This document shows, piece after piece, positions 1-8,052 of a stretch of 64,000 nucleotides of DNA. Position 1 is the first letter of the stretch. Each line of letters begins with the position of its first letter. Position numbers and translations under genes: made by a program. The notes below the pieces were generated by a model. The model was not told the DNA's origin. It saw only the letters and a list, made by a program, of their open reading frames with translations, and did not search any database. Source of the DNA: 2-02-FULL-62-17 sp046153355 (GTDB lineage: Bacteria; Pseudomonadota; Gammaproteobacteria; Burkholderiales; SG8-39). The DNA lies in assembly GCA_046153355.1 (NCBI GenBank), contig JBJXEY010000322.1:1-64000 (forward strand). The letters are read 5' to 3'.

Positions 1-1024
1 CCCGATCGGCGCCAGTCATCAAGGCATCGAGCATCTCCACCACATCCAGACGTGCGCCCAGCGTCGAATACACCGTGCCCATTTCCAGGCCGATGATGCC
101 GCCACCGATAATCAGCAGTCTCTTTGGCAGCGAGCGCAGTTCCAGCGCGCCGGTCGAATCAACGATACGCGGGTCATCGGGGAGAAACGGCAGCTTAGCC
201 GCTTGCGAACCCGCCGCAATGATGGCGGATTTGAACGCCACCACTTTGCGCCCCGCCGCAGTTTCCACCGCAACATGATTCGGGCCAAGAAACTGGCCAA
301 GGCCGGTTAGCACATTGACCTTGCGCATTTTCGCCATCGAGGCCAAGCCTCCGGTGAGCTTGCCCACCACTTGCGATTTGGATTCCCTGAGTTTCGCGAG
401 GTCAATCTTGGGCGCCTCAAACACGATGCCGTGCGCGGCAAAACTCATGGCGTCATCCACCACACGCGCGGTATGCAGGAGCGCCTTGGAAGGGATGCAA
501 CCGACATTGAGGCAAACCCCTCCTAGGGTCGGATAACGCTCGACCAATACCGTATTCAATCCCAAATCTGCACTACGAAATGCCGCGGAATATCCGCCAG
601 GCCCAGATCCAAGAACCAACATTTCACAATTTATGTCAACCGTGCCGGTATAGGCTGGAACCGCCGGTGCCGGCGCCACAGCGGTATTCGTCGCCGGCGC
701 GGGCGTCGCATTTGGGGCCGCCGCCGCAGTCACAGCAGGCGCCGGTGCGGCCTTGGGTGGCGGTGCCGCCGCGGCACTGGCAACTTCGCCGACTTCAGCG
801 ATCGCAAGGACCGAACCCATCGATACCTTGTCGCCCACCTTGACGCGCACCTCTTTGACCACCCCAGCGTGGGAGGCAGGAATCTCCATCGACGCTTTAT
901 CGGTTTCGATGGTGATTAACGACTGCTCGAGCGCCACGCTGTCACCGGGTTTAATCAACACCTCGGCGATATCCACATTTTTAAAATCGCCAATATCCGG
1001 TACTTTGAGTTCTATGCTGGCCAT
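1..1024 (-). CDS. lpdA: Dihydrolipoyl dehydrogenase (PDH E3) with N-terminal lipoyl domain, partial
   Basis: E3 of the pyruvate dehydrogenase complex; it reoxidises dihydrolipoyl groups on E2 using FAD and NAD+. The reading frame starts at ATG 1024 and runs off the window at base 1, so only about 341 N-terminal residues are present. Residues 1-80 are a lipoyl domain with the acceptor lysine in ETDKAS (about Lys43), followed by an Ala/Pro-rich linker of about 40 residues, then the FAD fold (GSGPGGYSAAFR) and the redox disulfide in CLNVGCIPSK. Lipoyl-bearing E3 is common in betaproteobacteria and Neisseria. It lies 15 bp after aceF and is the last gene of the aceE-aceF-lpdA operon. The C-terminal dimerisation domain is outside the window. 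Confidence 0.95.
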   Translation of the reverse strand, partial: MASIELKVPDIGDFKNVDIAEVLIKPGDSVALEQSLITIETDKASMEIPASHAGVVKEVRVKVGDKVSMGSVLAIAEVGEVASAAAAPPPKAAPAPAVTAAAAPNATPAPATNTAVAPAPAVPAYTGTVDINCEMLVLGSGPGGYSAAFRSADLGLNTVLVERYPTLGGVCLNVGCIPSKALLHTARVVDDAMSFAAHGIVFEAPKIDLAKLRESKSQVVGKLTGGLASMAKMRKVNVLTGLGQFLGPNHVAVETAAGRKVVAFKSAIIAAGSQAAKLPFLPDDPRIVDSTGALELRSLPKRLLIIGGGIIGLEMGTVYSTLGARLDVVEMLDALMTGADR

Positions 1025-1039
1025 GATGATTGCGCCGCT

Positions 1040-2371
1040 CTACAGCACGGAGCGGCGAATGTCGGCCAGCACCGCAGCCAGATTCGACGTGAAGCGCGCC
1101 CCGGCCACGCCATCAATGACGCGATGATCGTAGGATAAGGACAATGGCAACATCAGGCGCGGCGTAAATTCCTTGCCGTTCCACACCGATTTCATCACCG
1201 AGCGCGATACGCCAAGGATCGCCACCTCGGGCGCATTGATGATGGGCGTGAATGCCGTCCCACCAACGCCACCCAGACTGGATATGGAAAAGCTGCCGCC
1301 TTGCATATCACCAGGCTTCAGTTTCTTGTCACGTGCCAACTTGGAGACTTCGCCCAATTCGCGTGCCAAGTCGAACACACCCTTGCGATCGGCATCGCGT
1401 ATCACCGGCACCACCAAGCCATCCGGCGTATCCACCGCCACACCAATATGAAAATAGCGTTTGTAGATCAGGTTCTCGCCGCTTTTATCGAGTGAAGCAT
1501 TGAACTCGGGTTGCTGACGCAGCGCCGTAACGCTTGCCTTGATTAGAAACGCCAACATGGTGAGCTTGAATCCCTGTTTCTCGGTCTCGGCAGTATTGGC
1601 CTTGCGAAACGCCTCCAACTCAGTGATATCGGCTTCATCAAACTGCGTGACATGCGGCATCGACACCCAATTGCGATGCAAGTTGGCTCCGGTGAGCTTC
1701 TTAATGCGCGACAGGGGCTTGGGTTCGATGGGTCCAAACTTGGCGAAATCGACATCCGGCCAGGGAATGATATGAAGGCCCGAACCACTGCCCGAACCCG
1801 CGCCGGTTGCTGGCGTGCCGGCCATGACGCCCTTAACGAAGGCCTGCACATCGATTTGTTGAATACGTCCCTTGGGTCCAGTACCGTTCACCTTGGATAA
1901 ATCCACGCCCAATTCCCGCGCGAATTTGCGCACTGAAGGGCTGGCATGTGCTTTGAAACCGGCGGGGCGCGTATCGGGTTGGTAGGGAACCGGTTCGGCA
2001 CGCGGGATGGTTTGTGTTGCAACAGGTGTGGAAACCGTGGTTGCGGCAGCGGATGGGGCCGTTGATGGTGCGGCAGCAGGCGCCGATACCTTACTCGGCG
2101 CGACCGTGGCGGCCGGCGCCGCTTGCGTCACAGGCGCTCCGGATTCCTCGATCAACAAAATCAAGCTGCCCTTCTTGACCTTGTCTCCCACCTTGACGCG
2201 CAACTCGCGCACCACCCCCGCCGTGGGGGAGGGAATTTCCATGCTTGCTTTATCGGATTCAACGGTAATCAGCGACTGCTCGGCCGTAACCGAATCACCG
2301 AGTGCAACCAGTATTTCGCTGACATCGACGTCTTTGAAATCGCCGATATCGGGTAAGTGAATTTCTTTCAT
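1040..2371 (-). CDS. aceF: Dihydrolipoyllysine-residue acetyltransferase (PDH E2)
   Basis: E2 core of pyruvate dehydrogenase, which transfers acetyl groups from lipoyl-lysine to CoA. The protein has 443 aa. A single lipoyl domain (residues 1-75, Lys41 in ESDKAS) is followed by an Ala/Pro/Thr linker, a peripheral subunit-binding domain near 140-180 (SPSVRKFARELGVDL) and the acyltransferase domain with the catalytic motif DHRVIDG (His about 416). E. coli AceF has three lipoyl domains; one here is the short form, while the neighbouring E3 adds another. It starts 13 bp after aceE with AAGGA ahead of the ATG, so the genes are probably co-transcribed and translationally linked. Confidence 0.97.
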   Translation of the reverse strand: MKEIHLPDIGDFKDVDVSEILVALGDSVTAEQSLITVESDKASMEIPSPTAGVVRELRVKVGDKVKKGSLILLIEESGAPVTQAAPAATVAPSKVSAPAAAPSTAPSAAATTVSTPVATQTIPRAEPVPYQPDTRPAGFKAHASPSVRKFARELGVDLSKVNGTGPKGRIQQIDVQAFVKGVMAGTPATGAGSGSGSGLHIIPWPDVDFAKFGPIEPKPLSRIKKLTGANLHRNWVSMPHVTQFDEADITELEAFRKANTAETEKQGFKLTMLAFLIKASVTALRQQPEFNASLDKSGENLIYKRYFHIGVAVDTPDGLVVPVIRDADRKGVFDLARELGEVSKLARDKKLKPGDMQGGSFSISSLGGVGGTAFTPIINAPEVAILGVSRSVMKSVWNGKEFTPRLMLPLSLSYDHRVIDGVAGARFTSNLAAVLADIRRSVL

Positions 2372-2384
2372 GGCGTCCTTGGGC

Positions 2385-5075
2385 TCAAACCGTCAATGGA
2401 TTGGGTTTGGAGACGTCGATGGCGTACTTCTTGATCGCATCGGCCACCTTTTGCGGCTTGATCGCACCCTCGTCGGCCAAGGCTTTCAATGCCGAGACCA
2501 CCACCCAATGCCGGTTGACCTCGAAGTGGTAACGCAGCCGCTCACGTGTATCGGAGCGCCCAAACCCGTCGGTACCCAGCACCCGGTAGTCGCGCCCTTT
2601 GGGCATGAACACGCGGATCTGGTCGGCGAAACTCTTCACATAGTCGGTGGAGGCAATCACCGGGCCGGCGCTATTCTTCAAACATTGTTCAACGTAGGAA
2701 ATACGCGGCGCTTCGGTCGGATGCAATAGGTTCCAGCGTTCGCAGTCCAGCCCCTCGCGGCGCAATTCATTGAAGCTGGTGGCGCTCCAGATATCGGCGC
2801 CAATATCCCAATCCTCGGCAAGCAGATCTGCCGCAGCGATCACTTCGCGAAGGATGGTGCCCGAGCCTAACAACTGCACGCGATGTTTTTTCTTCGCCCC
2901 TTCGCGTAACAGATACATACCCTTGAGGATGCCAGCGGCTGCATTTTTATCTGCCGCGTCGGGTAAGCCCGGGTGCAGGTAGTTTTCGTTCATTACGGTG
3001 ATGTAGTAGTACACATCCTCTTGATTACCTATCATACGGCGCAAGCCATCGTGAATGATGACGGCGAGCTCATAGCCGAATGTCGGGTCATAGGAAACAC
3101 AATTGGGGATCAACGCGGCCATCACCTGCGAGTGGCCGTCTTCGTGTTGCAGTCCTTCGCCATTCAAGGTGGTGCGCCCGGCGGTCGCGCCTAATAAAAA
3201 TCCACGTGCGCGCAAATCGCCCGCTGCCCAGGCCAGATCGCCAATGCGCTGCATGCCAAACATCGAATAGAAAATATAAAACGGCACCATCGCCAGATTG
3301 TTGGTGCTGTAGGAGGTGGCGGCCGCAAGCCAAGAGGAGAACGCACCGGCCTCGTTAATGCCTTCTTCGAGGATCTGGCCAGCTTTGTCTTCGCGGTAAT
3401 ACATCACCTGGTCTTTATCCACCGGGGTGTACTTCTGCCCTTCGGAAGAATAAATCCCCAACTGCCGGAACATGCCTTCCATGCCAAAGGTGCGCGCTTC
3501 GTCGGGCACGATGGGAACAATATGTTTTCCAATACTCTTGTCGCGCACCAAGGCGGTCAAGATACGCACAAACGCCATGGTGGTGGAGAGTTCCCGGTCG
3601 GTCGATTTCAACACCGCATCAAAGGCCGACAATGGCGGCACCTCGGGCATGACATCGGCCTTGCGGCGGCGTTGCGGCAGATAGCCGCCCAGCGCTTTGC
3701 GCTGCGCATGCAGGTAGACCATCACCGGATCGTCATCGGCGGGCTTGTAGAACGGCAGATTCTCCAGTTGATCGTCGGGGATCGGGACGTTGAAACGATC
3801 GCGGAATTCACGAATCGTTTGGATATCGAGTTTTTTCAATTGGTGGGTCGGGTTCTGCGCCTGCCCCTGTTTGCCCAAACCGTACCCCTTGATGGTCTTG
3901 GCGAGGATCACCGTGGGTTGACCCTTGTGCTTCATCGCCGCCGCATAGGCCGCATAGATCTTGTGTGGATCGTGACCACCACGATTTAAGCGCCAGATAT
4001 CCTCATCGGTCATGCGCGACACCATCTCTAGAAGCTTGGGGTGTTTGCCAAAAAAGTTCTTACGCACGAACTCACCGTCGTTGGCTTTGAAATTCTGGTA
4101 CTCGCCGTCGACCGTTTCCTGCATCACTTTGAGCAGCACGCCATCCTTGTCGCGGGCGATCAGCGCATCCCAATAACCGCCCCAGATAAGCTTGATGACA
4201 TTCCAGCCGGTGCCGCGAAACTCGCCTTCCAGCTCCTGAATGATCTTGCCATTGCCGCGCACCGGGCCATCCAGGCGCTGCAGGTTGCAATTGACCACGA
4301 ACACCAAGTTGTCCAACTTCTCCCGCACCGCGAGACCTATGGCGCCCAAGGATTCGGGTTCGTCCATTTCGCCGTCGCCGCAAAACACCCAGACTTTGCG
4401 ATTGGCGGTGTCGGCCAGGCCGCGTGCATGCAGGTACTTGAGAAAACGCGCTTGATAAATTGCCTGTAGTGGTCCCAAACCCATCGATACCGTGGGGAAT
4501 TGCCAGAAATCGGGCATCAGCCAGGGGTGCGGATAAGACGAAATACCCTTGCCCTCGACCTCACGCCGGAAATTAAGTAGTTGCTCCTCGGATAAGCGCC
4601 CTTCGAGGTACGCACGCGCATACACGCCCGGCGCCGAATGGCCCTGGAAATAAATCAGATCCCCACCATGGCCTTCGCTTGGGGCATGCCAGAAATGATT
4701 GAAGCCAACGCCGAAAAGCGTACCCACTGAGGCGAAGCTGGCGATATGGCCACCCAGATCGCCCTCGGCTTTATTGGCTTTGGCCACCATGGCCAGAGCA
4801 TTCCAACGCGTAAAGGAACGGATACGCTCTTCGATCGCAGCGTCACCGGGCGAGCGTTCCTCGAGATGTGGCGGAATGGAGTTGATATACGCGGTAGTCG
4901 CAGAGAACGGCAAATAGGTGCCTGAGCGCCGCGCCGTGTCGATCAGGGATTCGAGAAGAAAGTGGGCGCGCTCCGGGCCTTCGCGCTCAATGACGCCTTC
5001 CAGCGCGTCCAGCCATTCTTGGGTTTCCAACGCATCCGGGTCGTTGGCCGCTTGAAAATCGGGCATTGCAGACAT
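2385..5075 (-). CDS. aceE: Pyruvate dehydrogenase E1 component, homodimeric
   Basis: Thiamine-diphosphate-dependent decarboxylation of pyruvate and acetyl transfer to E2 lipoyl groups, the entry to the TCA cycle. At 896 aa it has the length of the homodimeric gamma/betaproteobacterial E1 type. The TPP-binding motif GDGEMDEPES is near residue 230, followed by the usual conserved stretch ending in NCNLQRLDGPVRGN. The ATG at 5075 has AGGAGG a few bases upstream. It is the first gene of the aceE-aceF-lpdA operon, and its promoter must lie in the 208 bp shared with the divergent nitroreductase gene. Confidence 0.98.
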   Translation of the reverse strand: MSAMPDFQAANDPDALETQEWLDALEGVIEREGPERAHFLLESLIDTARRSGTYLPFSATTAYINSIPPHLEERSPGDAAIEERIRSFTRWNALAMVAKANKAEGDLGGHIASFASVGTLFGVGFNHFWHAPSEGHGGDLIYFQGHSAPGVYARAYLEGRLSEEQLLNFRREVEGKGISSYPHPWLMPDFWQFPTVSMGLGPLQAIYQARFLKYLHARGLADTANRKVWVFCGDGEMDEPESLGAIGLAVREKLDNLVFVVNCNLQRLDGPVRGNGKIIQELEGEFRGTGWNVIKLIWGGYWDALIARDKDGVLLKVMQETVDGEYQNFKANDGEFVRKNFFGKHPKLLEMVSRMTDEDIWRLNRGGHDPHKIYAAYAAAMKHKGQPTVILAKTIKGYGLGKQGQAQNPTHQLKKLDIQTIREFRDRFNVPIPDDQLENLPFYKPADDDPVMVYLHAQRKALGGYLPQRRRKADVMPEVPPLSAFDAVLKSTDRELSTTMAFVRILTALVRDKSIGKHIVPIVPDEARTFGMEGMFRQLGIYSSEGQKYTPVDKDQVMYYREDKAGQILEEGINEAGAFSSWLAAATSYSTNNLAMVPFYIFYSMFGMQRIGDLAWAAGDLRARGFLLGATAGRTTLNGEGLQHEDGHSQVMAALIPNCVSYDPTFGYELAVIIHDGLRRMIGNQEDVYYYITVMNENYLHPGLPDAADKNAAAGILKGMYLLREGAKKKHRVQLLGSGTILREVIAAADLLAEDWDIGADIWSATSFNELRREGLDCERWNLLHPTEAPRISYVEQCLKNSAGPVIASTDYVKSFADQIRVFMPKGRDYRVLGTDGFGRSDTRERLRYHFEVNRHWVVVSALKALADEGAIKPQKVADAIKKYAIDVSKPNPLTV

Positions 5076-5283
5076 CTTGCCTCCTACTACGGGTCGCGCC
5101 TTTTGAGCACTCGCCGGGCATGTTGATTGATGGGGTGGTTAGTGCTTGGCGTGACTTCGGGATCACCGAAGATCAAGTGTTACCGCGCACCGGTACCGCA
5201 GGGCAATGCTGTCACTATAAAATCCAAATGCAAAACGCGCAACCGCGCGATTCTTCAACACAATACTTATTTTGGATTTTCTC
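5076..5283. promoter_or_regulatory. Divergent intergenic region aceE / RutE-like gene
   Basis: This 208 bp gap must hold promoters for aceE (minus) and the nitroreductase gene (plus). A TATAAAA stretch at about 5216-5222 could be a -10 element for the plus strand, but no matching -35 is evident. No convincing PdhR-type palindrome was found by eye. Confidence 0.35.
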
Positions 5284-5925
5284 ATGGACAACGAAGATTT
5301 GAAGGCGCAACAAGCAATTCTTGAGATGCGTATTCGCGTTGCGAAACTTGACGAGAATGCGCTGGATTTGCTGTTGCGCGAAGCACGTTCGCACAATGGC
5401 TGGCAGGAAAAGCCGGTTTCCGACGAAACACTACGCGCCTTGTTCGATGCCATGAAAATGGGGCCTACCAGCGCCAATTGCTCGCCGCTACGACTCAAAT
5501 TTTTGCGTAGCGCAGAGGCCAAGGAGCGACTAAAACCGGCATTATCCAAAGGTAACCTGGTTAAGACCTTGACTGCGCCCGTGGTCGCGATTCTGGGTTA
5601 CGACACGCACTTTTACGACCATATGAAGTTTTTGTTCCCGCATGTCGATGCAAAGCCCTGGTTCACCAGCAGCGAAGCGCTGGCTCTGGAAACCGCTTTT
5701 CGCAATAGCACCCTGCAGGGCGCCTACCTGATGCTCGCCGCGCGCGCCCTGGGCCTGGATGTAGGCCCAATGTCGGGTTTCGATGCCGCCAAGGCCGACG
5801 CGGAGTTCTTTGCCGGCACCGAGGTGAAAACAAATTTTATTTGCGGCATCGGTTATGGCGACGCGACCAAGGTGATGAAGCGCCATCCTCGATTCAAATT
5901 CGAGGATGTCTGCCAGATCCTGTAG
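5284..5925 (+). CDS. Nitroreductase-family protein, RutE/HadB-like
   Basis: FMN-dependent NAD(P)H oxidoreductase of the nitroreductase fold, 213 aa from the ATG. The segment ARSHNGWQ...PVSDETLRALFDAMKMGPTSANCSPLR closely follows the RutE (malonic semialdehyde reductase) family, and the C-terminal GIGYGD motif is also typical. RutE is about 196 aa, so the size fits. An in-frame TTG lies four codons upstream (5272), but the ATG is preferred; neither has a strong ribosome site. The gene converges with a RutA-like monooxygenase, with stop codons one base apart. No other rut genes are nearby, so a role in pyrimidine catabolism is only a possibility. Confidence 0.85.
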   Translation: MDNEDLKAQQAILEMRIRVAKLDENALDLLLREARSHNGWQEKPVSDETLRALFDAMKMGPTSANCSPLRLKFLRSAEAKERLKPALSKGNLVKTLTAPVVAILGYDTHFYDHMKFLFPHVDAKPWFTSSEALALETAFRNSTLQGAYLMLAARALGLDVGPMSGFDAAKADAEFFAGTEVKTNFICGIGYGDATKVMKRHPRFKFEDVCQIL

Positions 5926-7059
5926 TCAACGCAATCCCGCCTGAATGACCAGTGGCATGGTTTTTTGTTGAAACTCGCGCATTCCCGACTCGTAACGCGG
6001 CCAGGTGAGCAGGATGCCGTCCAGGCCGACGAAATCCGATAGCGTTTTCATCTGCTCGACGATTTGTTCCTTGGTACCGACAATCGGGTAGCCCGCCCAA
6101 CCGCCAACGAAGTGGCGTTTGAGATCCTGCAACACGCCAGGCGGAAAGGTGAGCGCATTCAAGCCCATGGTTTCCACTAGATTTTCGGCCGCCTCCCAAT
6201 CGCCTTTTTCATCGATGTATTCGTGTAGCAGGTCGTTGGCCTCCTTTTCGGTTTCGCCCTGCACCACGTAGGTATTGGTCCACACCTGAATGTCGCGGCC
6301 GTATAACTCGCGGGCCAGTTTGCGATAAGCATCCACCTGCGCCTTGGCATCTTCTAGTCGATGGGATGCCAAGCCGACAAAGGCGATATCGCAAAATTTG
6401 GCGCAGTAGTGCCGGCCTTTTTCCGAACCGCCCGCGTTCATGATGGCCGGAAACGGTTGTTGGATAGGCTTGGGCATCAAGTAGCCTTTTTTGATCTGGT
6501 AGTACTTGCCCGAGTGATCGAACTCTTCTTCCTCGGTCCACAAGCGTTTGATGACCTCCAGCCATTCGGCAGCCATGTCGTAGCGCTCATCGTGTTCGCG
6601 CAGCGGCGCGCCAAACATTTCGATTTCCGAGCTGTGCCAGCCGGTAACGATATTCAGCGCGAAGCGCCCGTTGGTGATGTGATCGATGACCTGCGCCTGC
6701 TTGGCCGCCATCACGGGGTGAACCGTCGGCACATGCGAAGTGGCAAACACGCACGATTTATCGATTGAGGCGCCGATACCCGCGGCCCAGGCATAGGTCT
6801 CAAACCCCGGACCGTTGAAATTGGTCTTGCCGCCAAAGCCCCGCCAACGCCCCACCGGCACAATGGCTTCGAAGTCCATTTCATTGGCGATTTTCGCCAA
6901 CGCCAGGGTATTGGGCCAACTGATGCGCAGCGTCCCGTCAATCGTTGACATCGCCGCGCCGTAATCGAGGTTGGAACAAAAAGTGCCCAACTTCAATTTG
7001 CGATCATTGAATAGCGGGTTGGTTTTGCGGCGCGCATCCGCCAATTTTTGGTCGATCAT
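5926..7059 (-). CDS. LLM-class flavin-dependent monooxygenase (RutA/SfnG-like)
   Basis: Luciferase-like TIM-barrel monooxygenase, 377 aa, expected to use reduced FMN from a partner reductase. Family landmarks are RGFGGKTNF near residue 70, GRFALNIVTGWHSSE near 140, and the C-terminal GILLTWPRYESGM. The first two closely match pyrimidine monooxygenase RutA and dimethylsulfone monooxygenase SfnG. AAGGAGA lies 5 bp before the ATG. Substrate cannot be told from the sequence: uracil, sulfone and alkanesulfonate are all possible. It converges with the RutE-like gene and is divergent from folD. Confidence 0.85.
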   Translation of the reverse strand: MIDQKLADARRKTNPLFNDRKLKLGTFCSNLDYGAAMSTIDGTLRISWPNTLALAKIANEMDFEAIVPVGRWRGFGGKTNFNGPGFETYAWAAGIGASIDKSCVFATSHVPTVHPVMAAKQAQVIDHITNGRFALNIVTGWHSSEIEMFGAPLREHDERYDMAAEWLEVIKRLWTEEEEFDHSGKYYQIKKGYLMPKPIQQPFPAIMNAGGSEKGRHYCAKFCDIAFVGLASHRLEDAKAQVDAYRKLARELYGRDIQVWTNTYVVQGETEKEANDLLHEYIDEKGDWEAAENLVETMGLNALTFPPGVLQDLKRHFVGGWAGYPIVGTKEQIVEQMKTLSDFVGLDGILLTWPRYESGMREFQQKTMPLVIQAGLR

Positions 7060-7165
7060 GGAATCTCCTTACTAGCCAATGAAGAAATGCTGCAATGACA
7101 TGCTGCGGTACATATCCGTCGGCACTATGTTCGCGGATAATGTCAACTTTGTTCAAGCGAAATTC

Positions 7166-8035
7166 ATGGATACAAAAATCATCGATGGTGCGGCGCTGGC
7201 GCGTACTATCCGCGCGGAATTGACGACTAGAGTGGCGGCCCTTACCGCGAGCGGCAATCGACCCGGCCTTGCGGTCGTGCTGGTGGGCGAAGACCCTGCC
7301 TCGCAGGTCTACGTGCGCAATAAATCGAAGGCCTGCGAAGAAGCGGGCATTGCTTCGTTTCAACACACGCTTCCCGCCAGTACCAGCCAAGATGAGTTGC
7401 TCGCGCTGGTTCTGCAACTCAATAACGATCCGAAAGTCCACGGCATTCTGGTGCAGTTGCCGGTGCCAAAACACATTTCGGCGGACGCGATTATCAAGGC
7501 CATTTCCGCTGCCAAAGACGCGGATGGCTTCCACCCGGAAAACGCCGGACTGCTCGCTACCGGCAACGCTCGCTTTGTCCCGTGTACGCCTGCCGGCGTG
7601 ATGCGCTTGCTCGCGCATGCCGGGGTCGAAATTGCCGGCAAACACGCGGTGGTGGTCGGTCGCAGCAATATCGTGGGCAAACCCGTGGCACTGCTGCTCT
7701 TGGAAAAGCATGCCACCGTCACCATATGTCACTCCAGAACGCCGGATTTGGGCGCGATCATCCGCCAAGCCGATATCGTGGTGGCAGCGGTTGGCAAAGC
7801 GCGCATGATCACCGCCGCTATGGTCAAACCGGGCGCTGCGGTAATCGATGTCGGTATCAATAGAATTCCAGATGGCCCGAACGCGGGTAAGTTGTGCGGC
7901 GATGTCGATTACGCCGCAATGATTGGCAAGGTTGCTTGTATTACCCCGGTTCCGGGAGGGGTGGGCCCCATGACTATCGCCTTACTGCTTGAGAACACAG
8001 TTCGCGCCGCAGAGTTAGCACTATCCCATAATTAA
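7166..8035 (+). CDS. folD: Bifunctional methylene-THF dehydrogenase / methenyl-THF cyclohydrolase
   Basis: Interconverts 5,10-methylene-, methenyl- and 10-formyl-tetrahydrofolate with NADP+. The protein has 289 aa from ATG 7166 (E. coli FolD has 288). Signature stretches are YVRNKSKACEEAGI with the catalytic Tyr/Lys, the QLPVP loop, PCTPAGVMRLL, the NADP loop VVGRSNIVGKP and the C-terminal PVPGGVGPMT. The open frame extends upstream to 7079, but the MDTKIIDG start matches the family. The oligopeptidase gene begins 17 bp downstream, so the two may be co-transcribed. Confidence 0.97.
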   Translation: MDTKIIDGAALARTIRAELTTRVAALTASGNRPGLAVVLVGEDPASQVYVRNKSKACEEAGIASFQHTLPASTSQDELLALVLQLNNDPKVHGILVQLPVPKHISADAIIKAISAAKDADGFHPENAGLLATGNARFVPCTPAGVMRLLAHAGVEIAGKHAVVVGRSNIVGKPVALLLLEKHATVTICHSRTPDLGAIIRQADIVVAAVGKARMITAAMVKPGAAVIDVGINRIPDGPNAGKLCGDVDYAAMIGKVACITPVPGGVGPMTIALLLENTVRAAELALSHN

Positions 8036-8052
8036 ATTGGAATGATTTGTCA

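Noticed and set aside
3522..3989. 155-codon frame antisense to aceE
   Set aside because: Lies wholly inside a conserved enzyme gene; typical high-GC antisense frame.
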